Notes: a model not told the origin generated them from the letters alone. DNA of 34,986 nucleotides from Bacillota bacterium (GCA_029558315.1 JAKQFQ010000143.1:1-34986), one strand, 5' to 3'. Numbered from the stretch's first letter, positions 1 through 8,514 are shown. A program made the numbers and translations.

Positions 1-2
1 TT

Positions 3-206
3 ATAACATTCCATACAGATGAGACAATCCCAGATGAGTACAAACAATATACATTATATTTCCAGGTTCAGTCCACTTTCGACGTGATTTGTCATATTGG
101 TTATCCTGAGTCCAATAATGAAGTAAGTATCAATGACGGTATCGTATCCGTTGACCAACCGGTTGTTTCAAGCGATGCCGCACCGGTGGAAGGAGGAGCT
201 GAATAA
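3..206 (+). CDS. C-terminal fragment of a protein encoded upstream of the PilO-like gene (5' truncated by window; possibly PilN-like)
   Basis: Open frame from the window start (ITFHTDETIPDEYKQYTLYFQVQSTFDVICHIGYPESNNEVSINDGIVSVDQPVVSSDAAPVEGGAE*) ending in TAA that overlaps the ATG at 206 (TAATG). Identity is only inferred from position. Confidence 0.6.
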   Translation: MTFHTDETIPDEYKQYTLYFQVQSTFDVICHIGYPESNNEVSINDGIVSVDQPVVSSDAAPVEGGAE

Positions 207-1003
207 TGAGTATATCAGATAGAGACCGTAAAATTATTTATTTTATACTAATTTTGGTTGTCACAATATTACCTTATACCTTGTATATTAAGAACCAAAA
301 GATTACTACTGAGTCCATAGTAGCAGGGAACCAAGAGTTACAGGCAAGATATGATTACTTATCACAGTTAAATGATCAAAGAGATTTATATGAAAAGGCT
401 ACAGCAAAATATAATGCGGATATTGAAACTATTGTTGCTGGATTCCCCGCAGATATTAAGCCGGAGAATTTTACCATGTTCTTATTAAATACAGAATATG
501 ATACTTATCCAGTGATTCCACGTGGTGAGGAAGCCAATTTCTTATTAAATGAAAGACATTATCTGTTTAATTCAGTAGCATATGTAGATAATGTTGAGTC
601 ACAGATCTCTAACGAGAATACTGATACAGGATATGTAGCGTTGACTAATATATCTTTTGTTAATTACATTGCAGTAGATTATGAGTCATTCAAATACATG
701 ATAGAGTTCTTGCTCGAATATCCGGATCCGGTTATGTATTCTGGAATTACAATGGATTTCGATGAGAAGACTGGTAATATCACTGGTGAGATGCAGATTG
801 CTCAGTATGCGATTACAGGAGCAGACAGAGAACTGGAAGATGTTGATATCTGGCCTGATCTTGATGCTAATGACATACGTGGTAATGAAGAAGTTGGAGT
901 ATTTGGTGAGAAGGATGTTACTCTCATTGACGAATTATTACCTGAAGACGTTACCTATTTGGATGAAAACGGTAATCCTATTGAAGGTGAACCCGTAGAG
1001 TAA
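206..1003 (+). CDS. PilO-like type IV pilus assembly protein (N-terminal TM helix plus coiled coil)
   Basis: 265 aa ORF; short cytoplasmic N-terminus, one TM helix, coiled coil (QELQARYDYLSQLNDQRDLYEKATAKYNADIE), then an alpha/beta domain; lies just upstream of prepilins. Confidence 0.6.
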   Translation: MSISDRDRKIIYFILILVVTILPYTLYIKNQKITTESIVAGNQELQARYDYLSQLNDQRDLYEKATAKYNADIETIVAGFPADIKPENFTMFLLNTEYDTYPVIPRGEEANFLLNERHYLFNSVAYVDNVESQISNENTDTGYVALTNISFVNYIAVDYESFKYMIEFLLEYPDPVMYSGITMDFDEKTGNITGEMQIAQYAITGADRELEDVDIWPDLDANDIRGNEEVGVFGEKDVTLIDELLPEDVTYLDENGNPIEGEPVE

Positions 1004-1015
1004 ATTTCATATATA

Positions 1016-1052
1016 ACTCGCGCCTCCTCACAAGGGAGGCAAGAGTTGTTTT
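1016..1052 (+). terminator. Intercistronic hairpin (attenuator/terminator-like) between the PilO-like gene and the first prepilin
   Basis: ACTC-gc-GCCTCC (1016-1027) / GGAGGC-aa-GAGT (1035-1046), followed by a short imperfect T-tract (TGTTTTA). Confidence 0.45.
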
Positions 1053-1086
1053 ATGAGTCTGATGCAGAAAAGAGAGGTTGCAAACT

Positions 1087-1830
1087 ATGAAACAGAAAAC
1101 AAGTTTTAAGCAGAGAATGAATAATAAGGGCTTTTCCTTAATTGAACTGCTGATGGCGATTGCACTATTGGCAATCATCATCATACCTGTACTGAATTCA
1201 TTCATTACATCTGCACGTATCAATCGGGACGCGCGTAAGGTGATGATTGCGACTGATGTTGCGCAGACGATTATGGAAGGCTTTTCCGATAAAGGCTTTT
1301 CTGATATTAACGCATCCTTAGGACAGCTTCAAACCGTTGATCTGTCTGGTAATTATGCGCTATCATCAATACAGAATAATTGGTATAATAATAAAGCACA
1401 TTTTTCTACAGTGACGTGGCCGAATATGGGAGTGATCAGTTCCAATTCAGTTACTTATCTTGGGACGACTTATCCTGCAAGATCGATGGTGAGTCAGAAT
1501 TCTCTTGATATGTGTAGAGATTTTTGCAGACTTGCAGTATTAAAAGCATATTCTGAATATAGTCTAAATAACTCATTTGGGACCACCAGCCTAATCGGAT
1601 TTTCTGATCCGGCGAATATGGGTGCATTTTTATGTTATACGAATGTACCAAAAGATGGCTACTATTATGATGTTGTTGTATCAATTCTTCCGACAGCACA
1701 AAATGCGAATGATACATTCTATGCTTATAATATAAAGCTGTTTGTTTTTGCAACAGATGGTTTAGTGACCAATAGAACTCAGCGAGGTGAGACATTGTTG
1801 ATGACAATGGAAGGCGGTATTAGAAAATAG
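1087..1830 (+). CDS. Prepilin-type N-terminal methylation domain protein (GspI/PilV-like minor pilin)
   Basis: MKQKTSFKQRMNNKG|FSLIELLMAIALLAIIIIPVLNSF: class III leader, G|F cleavage site and Glu5. ORF track starts at TTG 1078; ATG 1087 follows AGAGAGG. Confidence 0.8.
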   Translation: MKQKTSFKQRMNNKGFSLIELLMAIALLAIIIIPVLNSFITSARINRDARKVMIATDVAQTIMEGFSDKGFSDINASLGQLQTVDLSGNYALSSIQNNWYNNKAHFSTVTWPNMGVISSNSVTYLGTTYPARSMVSQNSLDMCRDFCRLAVLKAYSEYSLNNSFGTTSLIGFSDPANMGAFLCYTNVPKDGYYYDVVVSILPTAQNANDTFYAYNIKLFVFATDGLVTNRTQRGETLLMTMEGGIRK

Positions 1831-1849
1831 TATGAATGGGAGGTCCTTT

Positions 1850-3376
1850 ATGAAAACATTAAAAAATAACAAAGGTGCAGCAATGGTTACTGTATTGATT
1901 GCAGTAACGTTCATATTGATTCTGGCATCGTCTCTATTGTATATGTCATATATGAACTACATATCAAAAGCATTACGGTATTCATCGACGGATATGTTTT
2001 ATACAGCAGAATTTGCATTGGATGATCTTTCTTCTACGATGCAGGAAATTGCTGCTGATTCAGCTGATATAGCTACCGCAAAAACGAATGTTAGTAATGC
2101 GTTAGGTATTACAACTAATTCCAATGGAAAGTCCGTATATACCTACAGTAATGTGGAGAATTTAATTCAGGTTGCCAGCCAGGAAGCAAGTATTTCGATT
2201 AACTGTGCTGCGCAAAAGGATATTGCTGGAGTGGAAACAGAGAATACAGCAATTGTCAGTGCTAATTCAATTACATTGAAGGCAGTGCAGGTCACAGCTA
2301 CAACAGATGAGGGATATACCAGTACCATTACATCTGATATCATTCTGAATTTCCCGCCAGGGGCAATTGGCGAAATGGATGTTAATGATTTTAGTGTTAT
2401 AGCAGATGCACCAATTACCGTTGAGGCAGGAGATCTTGTTGTTGGAGGCAATATCTATATTCATGCCCCGGGAACCACAGCGCTTCATGTCAAATCACTT
2501 GCATGTGTAGAACTTTTATCCAATTATGGAATTATATACGGAAATGTAGTTGTTGAGGGAACCGGTGTATTATGCATTACAGGTGATGTGAAGGTGACCG
2601 GTGATATCTATGTAAGAGATAATGCTGTTTTGATCTGTAGTGGCGAACTTGGACATGGTACAATTCACAAGGATCCGAATGCAAGAGTACTTGGAATTAC
2701 TGATTTTAGTGATCAGAATATTCCAACAGCAGGATTGCCAACAGCAGGATTGGCTGATTTATTATTTGAAGATGTTTGGATTCGTTCCAATGGTGCTGCA
2801 TCCTTTAGGGAAATCACCTTATCTGACTTCATAGACGGAATTGGCTGGGGAAGATATAGCGCAAGTTCCGGTACACCGGTTAATATCAAAATTAATCAGC
2901 AGACTGTTGAGAATGGAGTTAGTAACTCTTTGATACTTGCAGATGAAGCGGTTACAATTCGAGGAGAGTATACTAATTCAACATGTGTATGTACAAGCAA
3001 CATTATATTTGATATTACAACAGCACCAACCTATATGCAGTGTATGTCAGATGCAACTTATCAAAATGCCAAGGATACGCTGGTAGGAACGAACGGAAGA
3101 AGCGGTATGCAGATTCTTGGAGAAAATGTGAACTTCCATGGAGGAACCATAACGGATATTCCGGCATCTCCTCCTGCTGCGGATACGTATGCTGGCAATA
3201 CCCATTCAGGAGCCACCATCAATTATTATTGTAATGGTAATGATAATTATCTTCCTTTTGGTAATTTCCTGATTGATGATTCCAGTACAGTAATTACACA
3301 AATCTTTGCAAGTGTTGGAACCACACAGCTGCCGAAGAATACAACAATCATCTATGATAACTGGAGTAAGGAATAG
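1850..3376 (+). CDS. Large PilX/GspK-like minor pilin with a beta-rich repetitive ectodomain
   Basis: MKTLKNNKG|AAMVTVLIAVTFILILASSLLYM: pilin-like leader and hydrophobic helix without Glu5. GGGAGG lies just upstream of ATG 1850, a better start than 1832. Confidence 0.65.
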   Translation: MKTLKNNKGAAMVTVLIAVTFILILASSLLYMSYMNYISKALRYSSTDMFYTAEFALDDLSSTMQEIAADSADIATAKTNVSNALGITTNSNGKSVYTYSNVENLIQVASQEASISINCAAQKDIAGVETENTAIVSANSITLKAVQVTATTDEGYTSTITSDIILNFPPGAIGEMDVNDFSVIADAPITVEAGDLVVGGNIYIHAPGTTALHVKSLACVELLSNYGIIYGNVVVEGTGVLCITGDVKVTGDIYVRDNAVLICSGELGHGTIHKDPNARVLGITDFSDQNIPTAGLPTAGLADLLFEDVWIRSNGAASFREITLSDFIDGIGWGRYSASSGTPVNIKINQQTVENGVSNSLILADEAVTIRGEYTNSTCVCTSNIIFDITTAPTYMQCMSDATYQNAKDTLVGTNGRSGMQILGENVNFHGGTITDIPASPPAADTYAGNTHSGATINYYCNGNDNYLPFGNFLIDDSSTVITQIFASVGTTQLPKNTTIIYDNWSKE

Positions 3377-3385
3377 GAGGCGTAT

Positions 3386-3907
3386 ATGAAAGAGAACAGT
3401 TCAAAAATAAACAATAGCGGTTTCTCCTTACTTGAATTACTGATTGTTATAGCAATCCTGTCAATTATGCTTGTAGGTGCTGTTTGGGGATTCAATATTG
3501 TAAATAATGCTAATGTTGCAAAGGCAGCGAATAATTTTGAAAATGTTTTAGATACTGCAAGAGCACAGGCGATGGCCAAAGGACCTGATGCTGGAATGCT
3601 TACCTTTACAATGGTTGGTGGAAAGCTTTTTTATCAGATGGGTGATCCTGCGACAGCAGAGCGAATCGAATTATGCGCATCCGCGGTTACAGTATCCTAT
3701 TTCTTCTCTGATTACGCATCAAGAAGTGGCGGTAATGTGTTTGCAGATGGAACAACGGTTACTTTAATATTCAATCAGGATGGAACAGTTCGTCAGAGTC
3801 CGCCTAACACATTTACGAAAATGATATTCTCTCATGGTTCTCGAAATTCAGAGGTTATTTTATATACGGAGACCGGGGATAACAAATCAGCAATGTTTTA
3901 TAATTAG
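3386..3907 (+). CDS. Prepilin-type protein (GspH/FimT-like minor pilin)
   Basis: NNSG|FSLLELLIVIAILSIMLVGAVWGFNIVNNANVAKAANNFENVLDTARAQAM: canonical cleavage motif; size and layout like FimT/GspH. Confidence 0.8.
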   Translation: MKENSSKINNSGFSLLELLIVIAILSIMLVGAVWGFNIVNNANVAKAANNFENVLDTARAQAMAKGPDAGMLTFTMVGGKLFYQMGDPATAERIELCASAVTVSYFFSDYASRSGGNVFADGTTVTLIFNQDGTVRQSPPNTFTKMIFSHGSRNSEVILYTETGDNKSAMFYN

Positions 3908-3933
3908 CGAAAGGATTGTAAAGGAGGTTGGAA

Positions 3934-5211
3934 ATGAAAAACAATAAAGGTTTTACCTTAGTTGAATTACTGGTAACCATTGCAATCTTATCACTTGTTA
4001 TGGTTGAAATATTCAGCATGATGCAGAACAGCTCAAAGCTTTATATGAACGGAACCTATGAAGTAGCACTTCAGACAGAGGCACAACAGATTATCCAGCA
4101 GATGGAGAATTTATTAATAGATGCGAATTCCTCTGTTTCTGCCAACTATGATGCTAGTGTAAGTTCTGACATTATTGTTGTTAGTAATAATGATGCAAGA
4201 TATACGATTGCTCTTAAAAAGGATGATCCTAATGTTCCTTATGGAGATCTGCTGATGACGAAGGAGGATTTTGTCGGAGGTACTACTGTTACAGATCTTC
4301 CTATGGCTGAGAATGTAGAATCTATTTCTTTAAACATGGTGAATTATACAGCTTCCAGTTTTGTTACTTTAAATATTAAGTTGCAGAATGAAGAATATAA
4401 TTATGCCGTTGCCAAGGATATTTATCTTCGAAATGATGTAGGTACTGGAGGTAATAATCCGCTTAATAATACAAATAACACGTTTGATTATGAGTTAGAT
4501 GTACTTAGATATAAGACATATAGTTTAACGGCACTATTTGATCCTGAGGGTGTGGGTTATTCCTATGAATTTGAGGATGGTTCCACACATAACGGTGATT
4601 ACTATATTGGCAATAGTCCTAGTTATGATCTTAAGTGTACCTCTACGCTGAATCTATCTAATGATTTAAGTTCTTCTTATATTATTGTTGCAAAGGATCC
4701 GGTCAGTGGTGCAGATGCATTTAAAATCAGAGTTCAAACAGAGAAGATTCAAATTGGAGCAGATGGTTATGGATTGTGTTATCTTCCGGTAGATAGTACC
4801 TATACGGTTTCCTCTTATATTGATGTTAAAGGAATCAGTGTTTATGATGCAACAGCTGTGGAGATTAAATTATGTTTTAGTGATATGGGAGCTGCTGGAG
4901 AGACTGTATTATCTAACTCACCGACTTCGGTGGCACATACTGTTGGAGATTATTTTAGATTCGATCACATGGCATTAGGAGCTAACCCTGGCGACAATTG
5001 TGTCGTAATTCAAGCTGGACATATACAGGATGTAAGTAATTATTACAATTATATTGTAGCTGGTAATACAGCCCAAGTTGTTGTAACCTACGAATTTCCA
5101 GGTGGACGTCCGGATCTTGTGGTTCGAGCATATTGTTTCCCATCAGCTACGGAACCCGGAAGTATGATGAGTACAACTGTAGCAAATGCCTTTTGGTCAA
5201 GTTGCCATTAA
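3934..5211 (+). CDS. Large GspJ/PilW-like prepilin with extended C-terminal ectodomain
   Basis: MKNNKG|FTLVELLVTIAILSLVMVEIFSMMQNSSKLY: canonical motif. AAGGAGG at 3921-3927 points to ATG 3934 rather than TTG 3928. 425 aa, longer than typical PilW/GspJ. Confidence 0.75.
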   Translation: MKNNKGFTLVELLVTIAILSLVMVEIFSMMQNSSKLYMNGTYEVALQTEAQQIIQQMENLLIDANSSVSANYDASVSSDIIVVSNNDARYTIALKKDDPNVPYGDLLMTKEDFVGGTTVTDLPMAENVESISLNMVNYTASSFVTLNIKLQNEEYNYAVAKDIYLRNDVGTGGNNPLNNTNNTFDYELDVLRYKTYSLTALFDPEGVGYSYEFEDGSTHNGDYYIGNSPSYDLKCTSTLNLSNDLSSSYIIVAKDPVSGADAFKIRVQTEKIQIGADGYGLCYLPVDSTYTVSSYIDVKGISVYDATAVEIKLCFSDMGAAGETVLSNSPTSVAHTVGDYFRFDHMALGANPGDNCVVIQAGHIQDVSNYYNYIVAGNTAQVVVTYEFPGGRPDLVVRAYCFPSATEPGSMMSTTVANAFWSSCH

Positions 5212-5220
5212 ATTATTAGA

Positions 5221-5247
5221 AGAGTCCTCTGATGAGGGCTCTTTTTT
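5221..5247 (+). terminator. Rho-independent terminator of the pilin cluster
   Basis: AGAGTCCTC-TGAT-GAGGGCTCT (one T.G pair) followed by TTTTT, immediately after the last prepilin. Confidence 0.85.
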
Positions 5248-5466
5248 GTATTAGAAAACACATGTGTTGTAAAAAAAAAATGCACGTATGAAAGCAGGTC
5301 GTAATAATTTAATATATTTCATATTTGAAATGCATAAGTTTGTTAACTGACAATTAGTGAACATATTTATATTAATCGAAAAGGATTATACTTTTGTCTT
5401 GCATAGTATAATTTTTTAGTGTATAGTGAATTGCGATACATAGATAACCAAATAGAGACATTGCAT

Positions 5467-5497
5467 TTACAATTTGAAATTCGGTTCCAAATTGTAA
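5467..5497. promoter_or_regulatory. 31-bp near-perfect inverted repeat upstream of topA
   Basis: TTACAATTTG-AAATTCGGTTC-CAAATTGTAA: 10-bp perfect arms, partial pairing inward. Confidence 0.5.
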
Positions 5498-5557
5498 TGA
5501 AAAGCATCTATTTAAAGATAATATTGTAGTAAAATAAAAAGTTAGGGGTAAGGATGT

Positions 5558-7648
5558 ATGGCAAAATATCTGGTAATTGTGGAATCACCAGCTAAAGTGA
5601 AGACAATTAAGAAATTTTTGGGAGCAAATTATGAGGTTGCTGCAAGCAATGGACATGTGAGAGATTTACCCAAGAGTCAGTTGGGAATTGATGTGGAACA
5701 TGATTATGAACCCAAATATATCACAATTAGAGGAAAAGGTGACATCCTTGCAAAATTGCGCAAGGAAGTAAAGAAGGCAGAAAAAATTTATCTCGCTACT
5801 GACCCTGACCGTGAGGGAGAGGCTATTTCATGGCATTTACTGGAAGCCTTAAAACTCGGAGATAAAAAGGTCTGCCGTATTACTTTTAATGAGATTACAA
5901 AGAATGCCGTAAAAGAATCGTTAAAGAATGCCAGAGACATTGATATGGATCTTGTTGATGCACAGCAGGCAAGAAGGATGCTTGACAGGATGGTGGGATA
6001 TCGTATTTCACCATTATTATGGGCGAAGATAAAACGTGGGTTGAGTGCAGGACGAGTTCAGTCTGTTGCACTTCGTATTATTTGTGACAGAGAAGAAGAA
6101 ATTGCAGCTTTTATTCCGAAGGAATACTGGTCATTAGATGCTACCCTGGGAGTTGGAAATACCAAAAAAGCTTTCCAGGCACATTTTTATAGTGATGCAA
6201 ATGATAAAAAGACAGTTGATTCTGAAGAAGAAGCAGCACTGATTGAGAAGAAACTAAAAAAAGCAGATTATAAGATTATAGAGATCAAACGTGGAGAACG
6301 TACGAAAAAAGCGCCAATGCCATTTACGACTTCCACATTGCAGCAGGAAGCCAGCAAGGTGCTGAACTATTCCACTCAAAAGACAATGCGTCTTGCACAA
6401 CAACTGTATGAAGGTGTAGATATTAAGGGCAGTGGTACGGTAGGTATAATTACTTATTTAAGAACAGATTCAACGCGTGTGTCAGAAGAAGCAATTCAGA
6501 GTTCTAAGTCATATATTGAAGAACAGTATGGTGCTTCCTATATAGCCGAGAAGGAAAACGTTAAGAAAGATCAAAAAAAGATTCAGGATGCGCATGAGGC
6601 AATTCGTCCAACTGATATTTCCAGAACTCCGGAATCGATGAAAGATTCTTTGAGCAGAGACCAGTTACGACTCTACACCCTGGTTTGGAAACGATTTGCA
6701 GCAAGCAGAATGGCTAATGCAACCTATGAAACAATGTCGGCTAAGATTGAAGCGGCAGGGTATCGTTTTAGTGTTGCCGCATCCAGTATCAAGTTTGACG
6801 GCTTTATGCGTGTTTATACAGATGCAGAGGCAGAGAAAGCAGAAAATTCTTTCTTATTAAAAGAGCTGAATGAGAATACAAAACTGAGTTTCCAAAACCT
6901 GGAAAAGAAACAGCATTTTACACAGCCACCTGCACATTATACAGAAGCCAGTCTGGTAAGAGCATTGGAAGAACTTGGAATTGGACGTCCAAGTACTTAT
7001 GCACCTACAATTACGACGATTCTTGCAAGAAGATATATTGTGAAAGAGAATCGCAATCTCTATGTTTCTGAACTTGGTGAAGTTGTGAATAAGATGATGA
7101 AAGATGCCTTCCCGTCCATCGTAGACGTGAATTTTACTGCGACGCTGGAAAGTCTCTTGGATAGTGTGGAAGAGGGAAGCATCAATTGGAAGACCGTGGT
7201 TTCCAATTTCTATCCTGATTTGGATGAGGCAGTAAAGATTGCAGAAGAAGAATTGGCGCATATCGAGATTAAGGACGAAGAATCGGATGAAGTCTGTGAT
7301 TTATGCGGCAAACAGATGGTAATTAAATATGGACCGCATGGCAAATTTCTGGCATGCCCAGGTTTCCCGGACTGCCGTAACACGAAGCCGTATCTTGAAA
7401 AAATAGGTGTACCCTGTCCGAAATGCGGCAAGGAAATTGTGGTTCGTAAGACGAAGAAGGGCAGAAGATATTATGGATGTGAAGCTATCCCGGATTGTGA
7501 TTTTATGGTATGGCAGATGCCTGTAAATGAAAATTGTCCTAAGTGTGGCAATATTTTGCTCAAAAAAGGCAATCAATATGTATGTAGCGACGTGAAATGT
7601 GGATTCCTGAAAAAGGCACCAAGTGAAAAGACAGAGGATGTAGAGTAA
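5558..7648 (+). CDS. topA: DNA topoisomerase I (type IA)
   Basis: MAKYLVIVESPAKVKTIKKFLG (Toprim); ATDPDREGEAISWHL; SAGRVQSVALRII; active-site region GIITYLRTDSTRVS; C-terminal CxxC zinc ribbons (CDLC..., CPKC..., CPKC...). Confidence 0.98.
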   Translation: MAKYLVIVESPAKVKTIKKFLGANYEVAASNGHVRDLPKSQLGIDVEHDYEPKYITIRGKGDILAKLRKEVKKAEKIYLATDPDREGEAISWHLLEALKLGDKKVCRITFNEITKNAVKESLKNARDIDMDLVDAQQARRMLDRMVGYRISPLLWAKIKRGLSAGRVQSVALRIICDREEEIAAFIPKEYWSLDATLGVGNTKKAFQAHFYSDANDKKTVDSEEEAALIEKKLKKADYKIIEIKRGERTKKAPMPFTTSTLQQEASKVLNYSTQKTMRLAQQLYEGVDIKGSGTVGIITYLRTDSTRVSEEAIQSSKSYIEEQYGASYIAEKENVKKDQKKIQDAHEAIRPTDISRTPESMKDSLSRDQLRLYTLVWKRFAASRMANATYETMSAKIEAAGYRFSVAASSIKFDGFMRVYTDAEAEKAENSFLLKELNENTKLSFQNLEKKQHFTQPPAHYTEASLVRALEELGIGRPSTYAPTITTILARRYIVKENRNLYVSELGEVVNKMMKDAFPSIVDVNFTATLESLLDSVEEGSINWKTVVSNFYPDLDEAVKIAEEELAHIEIKDEESDEVCDLCGKQMVIKYGPHGKFLACPGFPDCRNTKPYLEKIGVPCPKCGKEIVVRKTKKGRRYYGCEAIPDCDFMVWQMPVNENCPKCGNILLKKGNQYVCSDVKCGFLKKAPSEKTEDVE

Positions 7649-8415
7649 TGAGTAGTGTAATGTTATTGGATAAAACAAGGAAAATTGGGAAGCTGTTACA
7701 TAATAACAGTTCGTCAAAAGTTGTGTTTAATGATATTTGCAAGGTAATGCTGGAGATTTTGGATTCCAACGTACTTGTTATCAGTAAAAAGGGAAAAGTA
7801 TTGGGCGTAGGCAATTCTTCGGATGTAAAGTGTATACATGAACTGCTGAAGAATGAAGTTGGTTATTTGATTGATACTTCTCTCAATGAAAGATTTTTGT
7901 CGGTGCTTTCCACCAAGGAAAATGTGAATCTGAGAACCTTGGGATTTGAGACCATCGATGTTGCTAAATATCAGGCAGTAATTACACCGATTGATATAGC
8001 CGGCAAAAGACTGGGAACACTGTTTATATATAAGAACAAAGGTGATTATGATATTGATGATATCATTCTGTGTGAATATGGGGCAACTGTCGTTGGATTG
8101 GAAATGATGCGATCAGTTAATGAAGAACATGAGGAAAGCTTTAGAAGAGAGCATGTGGTTGAAGCCGCAATCGAAACTTTATCTCATTCTGAATTAGATG
8201 CCATTAAGTATGTTTTGGAAGAACTGGATGGAACCGAAGGAATACTGGTTGCCAGTAAGATTGCAGATCGTGTCAAAATTACAAGATCTGTTATTGTGAA
8301 TGCATTGAGAAAGCTTGAGAGTGCTGGTGTGATTGAAACACATTCAGCCGGTATGAAAGGAACTTATATACATATTGTAAATGAAGTTATTTTTGATGCT
8401 ATGAAAAATATCTAA
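7648..8415 (+). CDS. codY: GTP-sensing transcriptional pleiotropic repressor CodY
   Basis: MSSVMLLDKTRKIGKLLHNNSSSKVVFNDICKVMLEILDSNVLVISKKGKVLG... and C-terminal winged HTH (EGILVASKIADRVKITRSVIVNALRKLESAGVIETHSAGMKGTYIHI). ATG overlaps the topA stop (TAATG). Confidence 0.97.
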   Translation: MSSVMLLDKTRKIGKLLHNNSSSKVVFNDICKVMLEILDSNVLVISKKGKVLGVGNSSDVKCIHELLKNEVGYLIDTSLNERFLSVLSTKENVNLRTLGFETIDVAKYQAVITPIDIAGKRLGTLFIYKNKGDYDIDDIILCEYGATVVGLEMMRSVNEEHEESFRREHVVEAAIETLSHSELDAIKYVLEELDGTEGILVASKIADRVKITRSVIVNALRKLESAGVIETHSAGMKGTYIHIVNEVIFDAMKNI

Positions 8416-8423
8416 AATAATGT

Positions 8424-8450
8424 TAAGTTTTGAGTGAAAGAAACCGAAAT
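8424..8450 (+). promoter_or_regulatory. Candidate sigma-28 (FliA/SigD)-type promoter downstream of codY
   Basis: TAAGTTTT-N11-ACCGAAAT; compare enterobacterial-type TAAAGTTT-N11-GCCGATAA and B. subtilis TAAA-N15-GCCGATAT. Imperfect -10. Confidence 0.35.
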
Positions 8451-8482
8451 ATTTATAGATAGCCAAGGTTGGCAGCGATAGG

Positions 8483-8514
8483 AAACGGAATCCCATATAG
8501 GACTCCGTTTTTTT
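8483..8514 (+). terminator. Rho-independent terminator downstream of codY
   Basis: AAACGGAaTCC-CATATA-GGAcTCCGTTT followed by T-run. Confidence 0.85.

Noticed and set aside
5270-5281. Poly-A run as phase-variation tract
   Set aside because: Intergenic homopolymer of ~10 A in AT-rich DNA, not placed in a coding frame or between a clear -35/-10 pair.
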